Shown one piece after another: positions 31,670 to 39,745 of a DNA stretch of 64,000 nt. The notes below the pieces were generated by a model. That model had not been told where the DNA came from, made no database searches, and saw only the letters and a program-made list of their open reading frames with translations. The translations under genes and the position numbers were made by a program. Origin of the DNA: Terriglobia bacterium (lineage in GTDB: Bacteria > Acidobacteriota > Terriglobia > Bryobacterales > Bryobacteraceae); NCBI GenBank assembly GCA_020073305.1, contig JAIQFK010000004.1:62001-126000 (forward strand), written 5' to 3'. Within the stretch, counting starts at the first letter, position 1; each line of letters begins with the position of its first letter.

Positions 31670-32758
31670 TCAGCTGCGCATTTGTCCGGCTATGAAGGCT
31701 TCGATCTGCTGGACTAGCGCGGCGGTCGAGGGGGCTTCGAACAGCGAAAAGACGGCGGAGGTCGATCTCACCGGAAGCAGCACGGACCGGCTGTCGAGTT
31801 GCACCGTGCTTTCGAGCTTAGCCGAGGTCAGGTGATTCACTCTCGCCCGCACGCTTTCCGGCAGCGTGGCGCGCTCCATTAGTATCAGAAATACCGGCCC
31901 CGTCCATCGAAAGAGATGGTCTCCCGGTTTGAGGTCCTGGCGGAGGTGTTGCTGGAAAAGCACAAGAATCTGGTCGCCAACGGCATAGCCGAACCGGGCA
32001 TTGATCAATTGAACGCGGTCGACCACAAACACTGCCACGTAGCCACTACCGCCTGCTTGTAGCACACGATCGATTGCCGCCTCTGCTTTAGCGCGCAGCG
32101 GCTGCGGGCTGGAAGGCCCGGCGTCTGGTGCGGCGCCGTCCGCCGATTCGCCCCAAGTCGAGGCCTGCACTTTCTGGCGGAGTTCCGACAGCATCTGCTC
32201 CATGCGCTGCTGGCGGTCAACGGCGTCAACGCGAAGCCGATCTAGAGACTCCGACAGTTGAGCGCCGAAGATCTTCACTTCCTCCATGGAAGGCGCCTTT
32301 TCAATGCGATGCTCGAGATCCCGAAGGTGCGAGATCGCGCCCTCCTGGTCGCCCGTGATGGCAGCCAGTGTGTCGGTGAGCTTCACGACCGCCTTCCGCA
32401 TTTCCGCCGCGTGCATGCGGAGGAAGCGCGCCGCTTGTTGATTATATTCCTCGATGATCTTCGTTGCCGAACCGGCGGCCACCAGCATGGCTTCCGCGGA
32501 CGGCTGTGCGAACGCTTTGCGAAGGCTGCGGATGTCAGCTTGAAATTTTTCGTAGTCGAACGGATCACCTGGAATGGCGTGCACTTCAACCGCGTGTAAC
32601 AGCGTCTCGATCACCAGCAGCAGTGTGTTGCGCGCGTCCTCGCTGCTTGGGCCGCGGTTTTTCTTGAGGCTGATCACGTTCTCATTCCAGCGTTTCTGGG
32701 CCTGTCCAGCCGAATCCCTGGACTGCGGACCCGCAGTTCCCCTGCGGGTTTCATCCAA
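31670..32758 (-). CDS. GGDEF-like protein with degenerate active site (copy 1)
   Basis: The protein has up to 362 residues. Residues 40-200 are predicted helical and coiled coil (EEYNQQAARFLRMHAAEMRKAV, VDAVDRQQRMEQMLSELRQKV). The C-terminal domain has the diguanylate-cyclase fold: YVAVFVVDRVQLINARFGYAVGDQIL, then HLFRWTGPVFLILMER, where TGPVF replaces GGDEF. Cyclic-di-GMP synthesis is therefore not expected; binding or sensing is possible. The same variant occurs in the next gene (32813-33616), so the two are paralogues in tandem. The start is uncertain: TTG at 32758 gives the longest frame, and GTG at 32677 with GGAATGAG nearby is an alternative. Confidence 0.8.
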   Translation of the reverse strand: MDETRRGTAGPQSRDSAGQAQKRWNENVISLKKNRGPSSEDARNTLLLVIETLLHAVEVHAIPGDPFDYEKFQADIRSLRKAFAQPSAEAMLVAAGSATKIIEEYNQQAARFLRMHAAEMRKAVVKLTDTLAAITGDQEGAISHLRDLEHRIEKAPSMEEVKIFGAQLSESLDRLRVDAVDRQQRMEQMLSELRQKVQASTWGESADGAAPDAGPSSPQPLRAKAEAAIDRVLQAGGSGYVAVFVVDRVQLINARFGYAVGDQILVLFQQHLRQDLKPGDHLFRWTGPVFLILMERATLPESVRARVNHLTSAKLESTVQLDSRSVLLPVRSTSAVFSLFEAPSTAALVQQIEAFIAGQMRS

Positions 32759-32812
32759 AGTTAAGATCGGCGGTTCACATGAATCGCTACAGGGAGCTAA
32801 TCCGCCACCGGT

Positions 32813-33616
32813 TCAGTGCCGGGCTTGCTCCCCGATGAACGCATCCATGCGCCGGGTCAGGTCCGGAAGCCCCGCGAGTCCCGTCAGCGGCACCAGCAGC
32901 GGGAGGGTAGGGATGGGCAGCAGGACCGAGCCGTTTCCAATTTGCACCGTAACGTTGAGCTTTGCCAACCCCATATGGTTGATTTCCTTCTGAATCTCGG
33001 CCCCGCTCTCCACCCGTTCCATCAAAACAACGAAAGCCGGCCCGGTCCAGCGGAAGAAGCGGTCGCCCGGCGACAGGCACGCCGCTAGTTGGTCGCATAC
33101 CGCGCGCAGCATCTGGTCGCCGGTCGAATATCCATAACGTGAGTTGATGAGGTGCAGGCGGTCTACCACGAACAGGGCGGCGTATGCCGGTACCCCCGCG
33201 TCGATGGCTGCTGCCAACGCTCGTTCGGCGCAACCGCGAGCTTGCAGCCCGGTTAAAGTGTCCGCCGCAGCCGGAACGTGGGCTGCCTTGCTGCTCTTCA
33301 CCCCTTGCGCGATCTCCAGTTGGTCACGTAGCTGTGCCAGACCCTCGGCCATCTTCTCCCGCGGGTGCAAGGTCTGATCGCGCAACTGCTGCAGGTATTC
33401 CGTCAACCGGAACCGCATCACGCGAACGGCATCGATATTGCACGCCTCTTCGATCTGGTCCTCGATTTCGCCCAGCCGTTGAGTAAAATGTTCGCTGGCC
33501 AGGCAGAGACTGGTGGCCGCCTGGACGGCCGCGCTCAGCAGGTCTGCGGATGGATTCACGTTCTCCTGCGAGAGTTTATCCCCTGATCCGGTGCCGTCTG
33601 TCTGATCTACATTCAC
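32813..33616 (-). CDS. GGDEF-like protein with degenerate active site (copy 2)
   Basis: The protein has 267 residues from GTG 33616, preceded by GGAGAGA. An ATG at 33694 gives 26 more residues that look non-coding and have no Shine-Dalgarno. The N-terminal 120 residues are helical (ERFTQRL-like SEHFTQRLGEIEDQIEEA, RLTEYLQQLRDQ). The C-terminal domain reads YAALFVVDRLHLINSRYGYSTGDQML and RFFRWTGPAFVVLMER, with TGPAF in place of GGDEF. It closely resembles the downstream copy in its final domain (VQ-[LI]-x-[SN]-x-SVLLP), indicating a tandem duplication. Role unknown; probably signal sensing or scaffolding rather than c-di-GMP synthesis. It lies between the other copy and purN. Confidence 0.78.
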   Translation of the reverse strand: MNVDQTDGTGSGDKLSQENVNPSADLLSAAVQAATSLCLASEHFTQRLGEIEDQIEEACNIDAVRVMRFRLTEYLQQLRDQTLHPREKMAEGLAQLRDQLEIAQGVKSSKAAHVPAAADTLTGLQARGCAERALAAAIDAGVPAYAALFVVDRLHLINSRYGYSTGDQMLRAVCDQLAACLSPGDRFFRWTGPAFVVLMERVESGAEIQKEINHMGLAKLNVTVQIGNGSVLLPIPTLPLLVPLTGLAGLPDLTRRMDAFIGEQARH

Positions 33617-33726
33617 CCTGTCTCTCCACAGCCAGCCACTTAGCGGGCAGGCGGGTGACGCCCGGCTTGAGGCCGTTCGCCTTCTGCCTTTCATCGGCGG
33701 GCTTGGAAAAAAGGAGTAGGGTCGGT

Positions 33727-34338
33727 CTAAACTGCCCGCGGGTGGGCGATCAGGCGGCGGCCCTCAATGTGAAATTGGCCGCCCAGCACGATCCGAATGG
33801 CTGCGCTATAAATGCGGTGCTCTTCCACCAGAATGCGGGCCGAAAGCGACTCCACGGTATCGTCGTCCCGTACCGGCACGGCGGCCTGCAAAACGATCGG
33901 ACCGGCGTCCAGAAACTCGTCCACCAGATGTACCGTGCACCCCGAGATCTTCACCCCATGCTCCAGCGCCTGTTTCTGAGCATCCAGGCCGGGGAAGGCC
34001 GGCAGTAGCGACGGATGAATGTTCAAAATGCGCTCCGGAAAGGCGCGCACGAACGAAGCGCTCAGCAGGCGCATGAAGCCGGCCAGGCAAACCAGGTCGA
34101 CCGCGTGGTCCCTCAGTTCATGGATCAGCAGGGCATCATAGGCCTCGCGATCCATGCCTTTCGAAGGGATGCAAAGAGTTTTCAGACCGCGCCGGCGGGC
34201 TACCTCGAGCCCGCGCGCTTCCGGCCGGCTGCTGATCACCACCGCGATCTCGGCGTCGATCTGTCCGGCGGCCACCTGGTCGGCGATCGCTTCGAAGTTT
34301 GAACCCCGGCCGGAAAGCAGGATCCCCAGCCTCTTCAC
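33727..34338 (-). CDS. purN: Phosphoribosylglycinamide formyltransferase
   Basis: This 203-residue enzyme performs the third step of IMP synthesis, formylating GAR with 10-formyl-tetrahydrofolate. It begins LGILLSGRGSNFEAI (GAR phosphate loop), contains AGFMRLLSASFVRAFPERILNIHPSLLPAFPG with the catalytic asparagine and histidine of the NIHPSLLP signature, and GCTVHLVDEFLDAGPIVLQ with the catalytic aspartate. Length is standard. It starts with GTG overlapping the purM stop by 4 bases, so purM and purN are translationally coupled. Confidence 0.97.
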   Translation of the reverse strand: MKRLGILLSGRGSNFEAIADQVAAGQIDAEIAVVISSRPEARGLEVARRRGLKTLCIPSKGMDREAYDALLIHELRDHAVDLVCLAGFMRLLSASFVRAFPERILNIHPSLLPAFPGLDAQKQALEHGVKISGCTVHLVDEFLDAGPIVLQAAVPVRDDDTVESLSARILVEEHRIYSAAIRIVLGGQFHIEGRRLIAHPRAV

Positions 34339-35378
34339 CGGTATTCCACGCGCGGCCCGCCGCGCCGCAGCTTCGTCACGCGGCCCACGGTGTAGTGCGT
34401 TTCCCCCATCCTCTTCAACAAGCGTTCGGCCGCCATGGCATCTTTTTCGCCCACCGCCAGGATCATTCCAATCCCCAGATTGAGCGTGCGGCGCCAGTCT
34501 TCCTCCGGCATGTTTCCGAGGTCGCGCAATAGCGTGAAAATGGGCGGCACCGGCCAGGCGGAAGCCTCGATAGCGGCGGCCAACTGGCTGGGCAGCATGC
34601 GCGGTGTGTTATCGGTGACGCCCCCGCCGGTAATGTGCGCCGCTCCTTTGAGCAGACCCGCGGCGAGCAGCGCACGGATCGGCTTGAGGTAGCTGCGATG
34701 GATCTTCAGCAGCTCTTCCGCCACCGTGATGCCCAGCTCGTGCCGCCAGGTGTTCGGCTGATACCCGGCGATCTCAAACAGCAGCTTGCGAGCCAATGAA
34801 TAGCCGTTGGTGTGCAGTCCGGAGGAGGGCAGCCCGATCAGCACGTCGCCCGCGCGTATCGTCCGGCCGGTAATCAGATCGCTTTTTTCCACCGCGCCCA
34901 CGATCGTCCCCGCCAGATCGTACTCGCTCCCCTGGTACAGCCCCGGCATTTCGGCCGTCTCGCCTCCGATCAGCGCACATCCGTTTTCGCGGCAGCCGCG
35001 TGCGATTCCGGAGACGACGCTGGCGGCTACCTCGGCATCCAGCTTGCCGACGGCCAGATAATCGAGAAAAAACAGCGGCACGGCGCCCTGCACCGCAATG
35101 TCATTTACACAGTGGTTCACCAGGTCCTGGCCAATCGTGTCGTGCCGGCCGGTGAGAAACGCGATCTTGAGCTTGGTGCCGACGCCATCCACCGAGCTCA
35201 CCAGCACAGGCTTTTTCCAGCCCGTGAGCGCATAGCACGCTCCGAACGTACCGATGTCGGTCAGGACACCCGGTGTAAAGGTCCGCTGCGCCATTTTCTT
35301 GATGGCGCCGACCGTCCGGTCCGCTTCATCTATATTGACTCCCGCGTCGCGATAACGAATTCTCTTGGCTGTCACCAT
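34335..35378 (-). CDS. purM: Phosphoribosylformylglycinamidine cyclo-ligase (AIR synthetase)
   Basis: This 347-residue enzyme catalyses ring closure of FGAM to AIR in purine synthesis. Key segments are YRDAGVNIDEADRTVGAIK, LVSSVDGVGTKLKIAF, NDIAVQGAVPLFFLDYLAVGKL, CALIGGETAEMPGLY and GLPSSGLHTNGYSLARKL, all PurM signatures. The start at 35378 (MVTAKRIRYRDAG) is the normal PurM start; a frame extension to 35438 is unsupported. It overlaps purN. An 82-base gap separates it from the GHMP kinase gene upstream on the same strand. Confidence 0.97.
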   Translation of the reverse strand: MVTAKRIRYRDAGVNIDEADRTVGAIKKMAQRTFTPGVLTDIGTFGACYALTGWKKPVLVSSVDGVGTKLKIAFLTGRHDTIGQDLVNHCVNDIAVQGAVPLFFLDYLAVGKLDAEVAASVVSGIARGCRENGCALIGGETAEMPGLYQGSEYDLAGTIVGAVEKSDLITGRTIRAGDVLIGLPSSGLHTNGYSLARKLLFEIAGYQPNTWRHELGITVAEELLKIHRSYLKPIRALLAAGLLKGAAHITGGGVTDNTPRMLPSQLAAAIEASAWPVPPIFTLLRDLGNMPEEDWRRTLNLGIGMILAVGEKDAMAAERLLKRMGETHYTVGRVTKLRRGGPRVEYR

Positions 35379-35460
35379 GGGTCGTGAGAATTTACCAGTA
35401 TATCGAGTTGGGAAAGTATCTGGAGGTGTAGCGTGCACCTAAGATGCTTGAACAACGTGA

Positions 35461-36504
35461 TTAGTCCGGCTGCTTTCTATCGGACACCTCCGAATCTTGC
35501 GCCTGCCGGATCCTGGGCTTCAGCACCGCCACGCCGATCTTGTGCAATTCGGATTGCAGTTCGCGATACATGTCCTCATTCTTGTAAGTGCCCACGATGG
35601 CGCCGCCAGAACCGGCAAAGTTGGAGGTCGCACTCACGCGTCGGGCCGCATGAACCATCTCCAGATTGCCCTGACTCAGTTGGAAAATCCTGGCACGGAG
35701 GTCGAAATTAGAGTTGATGAGGCTATCCAGAGTTTCATAATCGCGGCCGATGAGGGCCCGGCGGCCCCGTTCGGCGTAGTCAGCCCAGGTCTTCATAGCT
35801 CCCACCACTTCGGGATCTCCCGCTCTCCACCGCTCCCGCACATTACTATGGAATACTTCGGTTCCTTCGCTGAGACTCGTGCGGTAGGCCACGTATACTT
35901 TGGGCAGCAACCCGGGATCCAGGCGCTCATAATTCCCGTACCCCTGGCGGTCCATGATCTCTTTGCTGAAGTCCATGAACACCAGTCCTTCGTACGCCTG
36001 AATCACCCGGTCCTGCAACCCTGCCGGCACTCCCAGTTCGCGTGTCTCCGTCTCCAACACCAGATTCGCCTGGACCGGGAGCGCAATGTCTACGCCGAAG
36101 TATCGGCACAGCGCGCGCAAGGAAGCCGTGATGATCGCGCTCGATCCACCCATACCCAGACGCTGCGGAATATTGGACTCGTACTCCAAAGTGAAGTTAC
36201 GATTGGGCAGAACCAGTCCCTGTTCCCGGCAATAGTCCATGAACCGCACCAGAAGCGCCTGAATAATACGGATTCCTCCGTAGTATCCGCGCCACCGCGT
36301 CGTGCGGTACAAATCGTCCATGTCTTCGAAGATGGGAAGGTCGGCTTTGGAAAACTTGATCTCCAGCCGCGCGCTAGGGTAGACCAGCACCCGAGCGCGA
36401 AAGTCCTGAAAGCAAAACGAAATCGTCTTCCCAAAGTAACCGTCGCTGGGATTACCTAAGAGCCCGGCCCGGGCGTAGCCGTAGGTCTCGATGAAGGAAC
36501 TCAT
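35461..36504 (-). CDS. GHMP-family sugar kinase (glucuronokinase-like)
   Basis: The protein has 347 residues. It starts IETYGYARAGLLGNPSDGYFGKTISF, the first GHMP motif in the form found in glucuronokinase-like proteins, and has the ATP-binding glycine loop IPQRLGMGGSSAIITASL and the third motif ATSNFAGSGGAIVGTY. Substrate is probably a sugar or sugar acid, as judged by resemblance to plant glucuronokinase; it cannot be set from sequence alone. The start codon overlaps the dtd stop by 4 bases, making a dtd-kinase pair. Confidence 0.87.
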   Translation of the reverse strand: MSSFIETYGYARAGLLGNPSDGYFGKTISFCFQDFRARVLVYPSARLEIKFSKADLPIFEDMDDLYRTTRWRGYYGGIRIIQALLVRFMDYCREQGLVLPNRNFTLEYESNIPQRLGMGGSSAIITASLRALCRYFGVDIALPVQANLVLETETRELGVPAGLQDRVIQAYEGLVFMDFSKEIMDRQGYGNYERLDPGLLPKVYVAYRTSLSEGTEVFHSNVRERWRAGDPEVVGAMKTWADYAERGRRALIGRDYETLDSLINSNFDLRARIFQLSQGNLEMVHAARRVSATSNFAGSGGAIVGTYKNEDMYRELQSELHKIGVAVLKPRIRQAQDSEVSDRKQPD

Positions 36505-36947
36505 GAGCGATCCGAATCACATGATAGTGTTACCGGTCCGTCGTTCACAAGGGAGACACTCATCGAGGCCCGAAAAATGCCGGTTTCGACTTTGATTGAC
36601 GAGGTGCGTGCGCGGCTGACAAAGTGCTGGTACAGTTCCTGCGCTTTCTCGGGATCCGCGGCTAAGTCAAAGCTGGGCCTTCTCCCCTTTCGGCAGTCTC
36701 CATAAACTGTGAAATTAGACACGATCAGTAAGGCGCCGTTGACCTCCACCACACTGCGGTTCATCTTTCCCAGGTCATCGGAGAAGATCCGAAGGTTGAG
36801 CATTTTTTCCACCAGATAGTCCGCATCCTGATATGAATCCGTCTTAGCAATGCCGAGCAACACGAGCAACCCGGCACCTATGGCGCCAGTAACTCGGCCC
36901 TCTGCCTCCACGCGGGCCTCTTTGACTCTTTGAATGATCATTCGCAT
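36501..36947 (-). CDS. dtd: D-aminoacyl-tRNA deacylase
   Basis: This 148-residue enzyme hydrolyses D-amino acids (and glycine on tRNA-Ala) from mischarged tRNA. It has MRMIIQRVKEARVEAEGRVTG at the N-terminus, GLLVLLGI, RIFSDDLGKMN, the SQFTL-type motif as SNFTVYGDCRKGRRPSF, and the cross-subunit Gly-Pro motif in SLVNDGPVTL. The Gln-to-Asn change in SQFTL is minor. The start at 36947 follows the family pattern MR[LM]xxQRV; ATG 36941 is equally coded, and no good Shine-Dalgarno is present. It is divergent from a small basic protein gene. Confidence 0.95.
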   Translation of the reverse strand: MRMIIQRVKEARVEAEGRVTGAIGAGLLVLLGIAKTDSYQDADYLVEKMLNLRIFSDDLGKMNRSVVEVNGALLIVSNFTVYGDCRKGRRPSFDLAADPEKAQELYQHFVSRARTSSIKVETGIFRASMSVSLVNDGPVTLSCDSDRS

Positions 36948-36965
36948 AGAAAGGATGAAATTATC

Positions 36966-36997
36966 TTGACACACCTAAATAGTGCTTATGTTATAGT
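36966..36997 (+). promoter_or_regulatory. Sigma-70-type promoter of the small basic protein gene
   Basis: A perfect -35 TTGACA (36966-36971) is followed after 17 bases by TGTTAT (36989-36994), with an overlapping TATAGT at 36992-36997. The gene's ATG is at 37014 with GAGGGAGA just before it. This is the best promoter match in the window. It overlaps the 5' flank of the divergent dtd gene. Confidence 0.6.
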
Positions 36998-37013
36998 GTG
37001 CGAGGGAGAATTC

Positions 37014-37274
37014 ATGCCTAGAGGCAGAGCATCATCCGATCCGACAATGTTGGCTATGGCGCTGGTCGGATACGAACTCGAGAAACAGAAGATCGACGAA
37101 AAGATCCGAGAGATCCGCGCACGGTTGGGCGGAGGCAAGGCGGGTGGCGCGGCTGCGTCCGCCAAGACCGGCAAACGCACCTTGAGTGCAGCTGCCCGCC
37201 GGCGCATCGCGGCGGCTCAGCGGAAGAGATGGGCTGCGCACCGTAAGAAACTTGCCCAAAGCGGTAAGAGCTAG
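37014..37274 (+). CDS. Small basic coiled-coil protein with A-R-x2-[VI]...K-R-x-W motif (second copy type)
   Basis: The protein has 86 residues. The N-terminal helix (AMALVGYELEKQKIDEKIREIRARL) is followed by a glycine/alanine/lysine linker (GGGKAGGAAASAKTGKR) and a basic helix (SAAARRRIAAAQRKRWAAHRKK). The final helix lines up residue for residue with the protein at 15652-15903 at the alanine-arginine pair, the aliphatic position and the tryptophan. The start at 37014 has a GAGGGAGA Shine-Dalgarno and a clear promoter; a longer frame to 36930 would begin upstream of that promoter. Nucleic-acid binding is likely; nothing more can be said. Confidence 0.75.
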   Translation: MPRGRASSDPTMLAMALVGYELEKQKIDEKIREIRARLGGGKAGGAAASAKTGKRTLSAAARRRIAAAQRKRWAAHRKKLAQSGKS

Positions 37275-37297
37275 TAAGTCGCACCACAGCCAACTGG

Positions 37298-38020
37298 CTA
37301 CAGCCGGCTGCCGGCCGGCCGCTGCAGCGAGATTCGATCCCAATTGAAGCGCGCGACGACTTCTTGCACGGGTCCTTCTCCGGCGATCTTCCCTTTTTGA
37401 AAGAAGACGGCGCGGCTGGCAAGCGCCCGGGCGCAATCTACATCATGAGTTACTAGGATCTTGGCCTGCGGTAACTCGTCGAGCAGCGCAACTAAGGCGT
37501 TCTGCCCCGGCGGATCCAGAAAAGTGGTCGGCTCGTCGAGCACCAGGATTTCCGGATTCATCGCCAGGATACCCGCGATCGCCACGCGTTTTTTTTCGCC
37601 GGCGCTGAGATGATACGGCGCCTTGCTGGACGCGTGTGCCATTCCCACCGCCGCCAGCGCATCGCGCGCGCGTGTCTCCGCTTGATCCCGGGCCAGGCCG
37701 AGATTCAACGGTCCGAAGGCCACATCTTCGAGAACCGTCGGCATGAAAAGCTGGTTATCGGAATCCTGGAAAACCAGCCCAACCTTCTGCCGCACGTGCG
37801 TCAGCGTAGCGGGTTCGACCGGCATTCCGCACACCGTCACCGAACCTTTTCCCATGATCAGCCCGTTCAAGTGCAGCACGAACGTAGTCTTCCCTGAGCC
37901 GTTGGCGCCTAAAACCGCCACGGTCTCTCCGGGGAAGAGCTGGAAATCAACACCATCCAGCGCCACCGTGCCGTCGTCATACTGGTAACGCAGATCGCGG
38001 ACCTCAACCAGCGGCTGCAT
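37298..38020 (-). CDS. ECF transporter ATPase (NikO/CbiO) for nickel or cobalt
   Basis: The protein has 240 residues: Walker A VLGANGSGKTTFVLHLNGL, Q-loop VGLVFQDSDNQLFMPTVLEDVAFGPLNLGL (very typical of CbiO-type ECF ATPases), signature LSAGEKKRVAIAGILAMNPE, Walker B ILVLDEPTTFLDP and H-loop ILVTHDVD. It drives metal uptake with the T and S components encoded just upstream. The ATG at 38020 shares a base with the stop of the T-component gene (TGATG). A GTG at 38029 would add three residues. A NikR gene beyond the operon points to nickel. Confidence 0.92.
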   Translation of the reverse strand: MQPLVEVRDLRYQYDDGTVALDGVDFQLFPGETVAVLGANGSGKTTFVLHLNGLIMGKGSVTVCGMPVEPATLTHVRQKVGLVFQDSDNQLFMPTVLEDVAFGPLNLGLARDQAETRARDALAAVGMAHASSKAPYHLSAGEKKRVAIAGILAMNPEILVLDEPTTFLDPPGQNALVALLDELPQAKILVTHDVDCARALASRAVFFQKGKIAGEGPVQEVVARFNWDRISLQRPAGSRL

Positions 38021-38751
38021 CAGATCCACGCTTCCACCGCGGCGCGCGCGCCCACCACGATCACGAGCGCAGCCGCAACGAAAAACGCATCCGCCCTCCC
38101 AAAGGCTCGGCCGGATAGTGTGAGAAAGTGTCCCTGGAATCCGCGCGCCAGCATGGCTTGATGAATGCCCTCGGCATGAGCGTACGATCGCGCAAACAGC
38201 ACACCCAGCGCTCTACCCGCCGCCCCAAATTTCGCGCGATCCCACAGGGTCCGCTTCAACGTTCCGCTCTTAGCCTGCAAGGCCGCCCGCATGTGCTGGG
38301 CTTCTTCGGAAATGACGAACAGATAGCGATACAGAAACTGAGCGACCATGAGCAGGTAGCGCGGAACTCCCATTCGCTCGAGGCCCCCGAGCAGCTCAGG
38401 CAGAGGAGTGGTTGACACCAGAACTAATACGGCCAGCGCCGACAGGTAACTTTTCCCGACCAGGGCCGCCGCGCGCATGGGTTCGCCCGCCGCCAGGCTG
38501 ATGGCTGCGAAAACAGCCGTGAACGGCAGCACCACCGCAGCGCGTTTGAGCGCCGCCACAATCGGCAGGCCGGCTGCAAGAATCGCCGCCGCCAGAATTC
38601 CCAGGTAGAACAGGCTCAACGGCAGGAAGGCTCGTTGCGCCGTCCCGAGCGCGATCAAGAACACCAGAACGGCAATGGTTTTGGCGCGCGCATCGCGCCG
38701 GTGCAGCGCGCTCCCCCCGCGACTCCAGCGGTCGAGTACGACGTGGTGCAC
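38020..38751 (-). CDS. ECF transporter T component (NikQ/CbiQ)
   Basis: This 243-residue membrane protein has about five helices. It opens LDRWSRGGSALHRRDARAKTIAVLVFLIAL, the usual CbiQ N-terminus, and carries RAALQAKSG (ARG-type coupling helix 1 region) and YAHAEGIHQAMLARGFQG, the second Ala-Arg-Gly coupling motif that docks into the ATPase. It starts with GTG overlapping the stop of the S-component gene by one base. Together with its two neighbours it forms a Ni/Co energy-coupling-factor importer. Confidence 0.9.
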   Translation of the reverse strand: MHHVVLDRWSRGGSALHRRDARAKTIAVLVFLIALGTAQRAFLPLSLFYLGILAAAILAAGLPIVAALKRAAVVLPFTAVFAAISLAAGEPMRAAALVGKSYLSALAVLVLVSTTPLPELLGGLERMGVPRYLLMVAQFLYRYLFVISEEAQHMRAALQAKSGTLKRTLWDRAKFGAAGRALGVLFARSYAHAEGIHQAMLARGFQGHFLTLSGRAFGRADAFFVAAALVIVVGARAAVEAWI

Positions 38752-39659
38752 TACGCGCCCCTCTTGCGTGCCAGCAGTTTGCCACCCAGCAGCAGAGCGC
38801 CGTAGATCAGACTCAGGCCGGCCAGTCCAGCGCCCGCTTTGCGTACCCAGACGGAATGCATCGTGCCCAGTTGATAATCCGCCAGCGGCGTCCGCAGCAG
38901 CGTCTTGGCCTGTGACGAAATGCCCGTGGCGTCCGCCAGTTTCTGGATTCCGTCAGGATACGCAGAGGCGATTGCCACACCCGCGACCGCCAGAAAAATG
39001 GCAGCCACGCCGATCCACCCCAGTGTTCGCGCGCCATCGGATCGCGGCTGGCGCAGGAAGTCCGGATTGATCGACGCGAGCGCCTGTATGATCGCCAGCG
39101 TGATTGCTCCTTCGAGTACCGCGGAGATCACAAACAGCCCCAACGAAATCCTCAGCACCGCCGCGGGCATGGCCACGCCTGAAAGCAGGAGTTCGCTGAG
39201 GGCGAGCACCGCGCTGGTCAGCAAGGAAAGGAAACCGCCGAGAAAGATCGCCTGGCGCCGCCAGCGGCCGGCTCCCCAGAGGGAATACGGCAGGTACCCG
39301 GCCAGCATCCCTACGATGGCCATGTTGATTACGTTCGCGCCCAGCGCCAGGATGCCTCCGTCCTGGAAAACCAGAGCCTGCACAGCCAGGATCGCCGTCA
39401 GCACCACCCCTGCCGCCGCCGGACCCAGTGTGTAGGCCAGCAGCGCCGCTCCCACCAGGTGACCGCTGGTTCCCATGCCCACCGGAAAGTTGATCATTTG
39501 GGCGGCGAACACGAAGGCCCCCATCACGCCCAGCAGCGGCACCTTCGACTGCTCGAGACCCCGCTGCGCCCGCCGTGCCAGATACCCTACCACCGGCGCC
39601 GCCGTAACGTCGAGCGTGGCCCATACGGGTGTGGCCAGGAATCCATCCGGTATGTGCAT
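38751..39659 (-). CDS. ECF transporter substrate-binding membrane component (NikM/CbiM) with fused C-terminal N-like domain
   Basis: The protein has 302 residues. It begins MHIPDGFLA, where the N-terminal Met and His2 form the metal-binding amine/His site of CbiM/NikM proteins; this fixes the start at 39659. Further CbiM segments are FAAQMINFPVGMGTSGHLVGAALLAYTLGP and QALVFQDGGILALGANVINMAIVG. The last 95 residues resemble a CbiN/NikN or PDGLE-type domain (SAYPDGIQKLADATG) and end in a membrane helix, so the N component is fused. Nickel is favoured because nikR is the divergent neighbour, with a palindrome between them. Confidence 0.92.
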   Translation of the reverse strand: MHIPDGFLATPVWATLDVTAAPVVGYLARRAQRGLEQSKVPLLGVMGAFVFAAQMINFPVGMGTSGHLVGAALLAYTLGPAAAGVVLTAILAVQALVFQDGGILALGANVINMAIVGMLAGYLPYSLWGAGRWRRQAIFLGGFLSLLTSAVLALSELLLSGVAMPAAVLRISLGLFVISAVLEGAITLAIIQALASINPDFLRQPRSDGARTLGWIGVAAIFLAVAGVAIASAYPDGIQKLADATGISSQAKTLLRTPLADYQLGTMHSVWVRKAGAGLAGLSLIYGALLLGGKLLARKRGA

Positions 39660-39677
39660 GGGAAACCGTTTCCACAG

Positions 39678-39702
39678 TAGCACGATCGAAAAATTCGTGC
39701 CA
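39678..39702. promoter_or_regulatory. Candidate NikR operator between nikMQO and nikR
   Basis: An inverted repeat TAGCACGA-N9-TCGTGCCA (8-base arms, one mismatch; inner 6-base arms GCACGA/TCGTGC perfect) lies 19 bases upstream of the transporter start and 44 bases upstream of nikR. It does not match the Escherichia coli NikR box (GTATGA-N16-TCATAC), but NikR sites vary between phyla. Confidence 0.45.
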
Positions 39703-39729
39703 CCCGAGGCCTTCCAGCCTGCTCTCCTC

Positions 39730-39735
39730 TATAAT
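39730..39735 (+). promoter_or_regulatory. -10 element of nikR giving a near-leaderless transcript
   Basis: A perfect TATAAT ends 10 bases before the nikR ATG (39746). Transcription would start about 3-5 bases before the start codon, leaving no room for a Shine-Dalgarno, and none is visible. The -35 region is weak (TTCCAG near 39712). Confidence 0.5.
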
Positions 39736-39745
39736 CTGAATACGA

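Noticed and set aside
39660-39745. Cobalamin or nickel/cobalt riboswitch before the metal transporter
   Set aside because: The 86-base gap is too short for a cobalamin riboswitch, and no conserved riboswitch core was seen; a NikR operator is the simpler reading.
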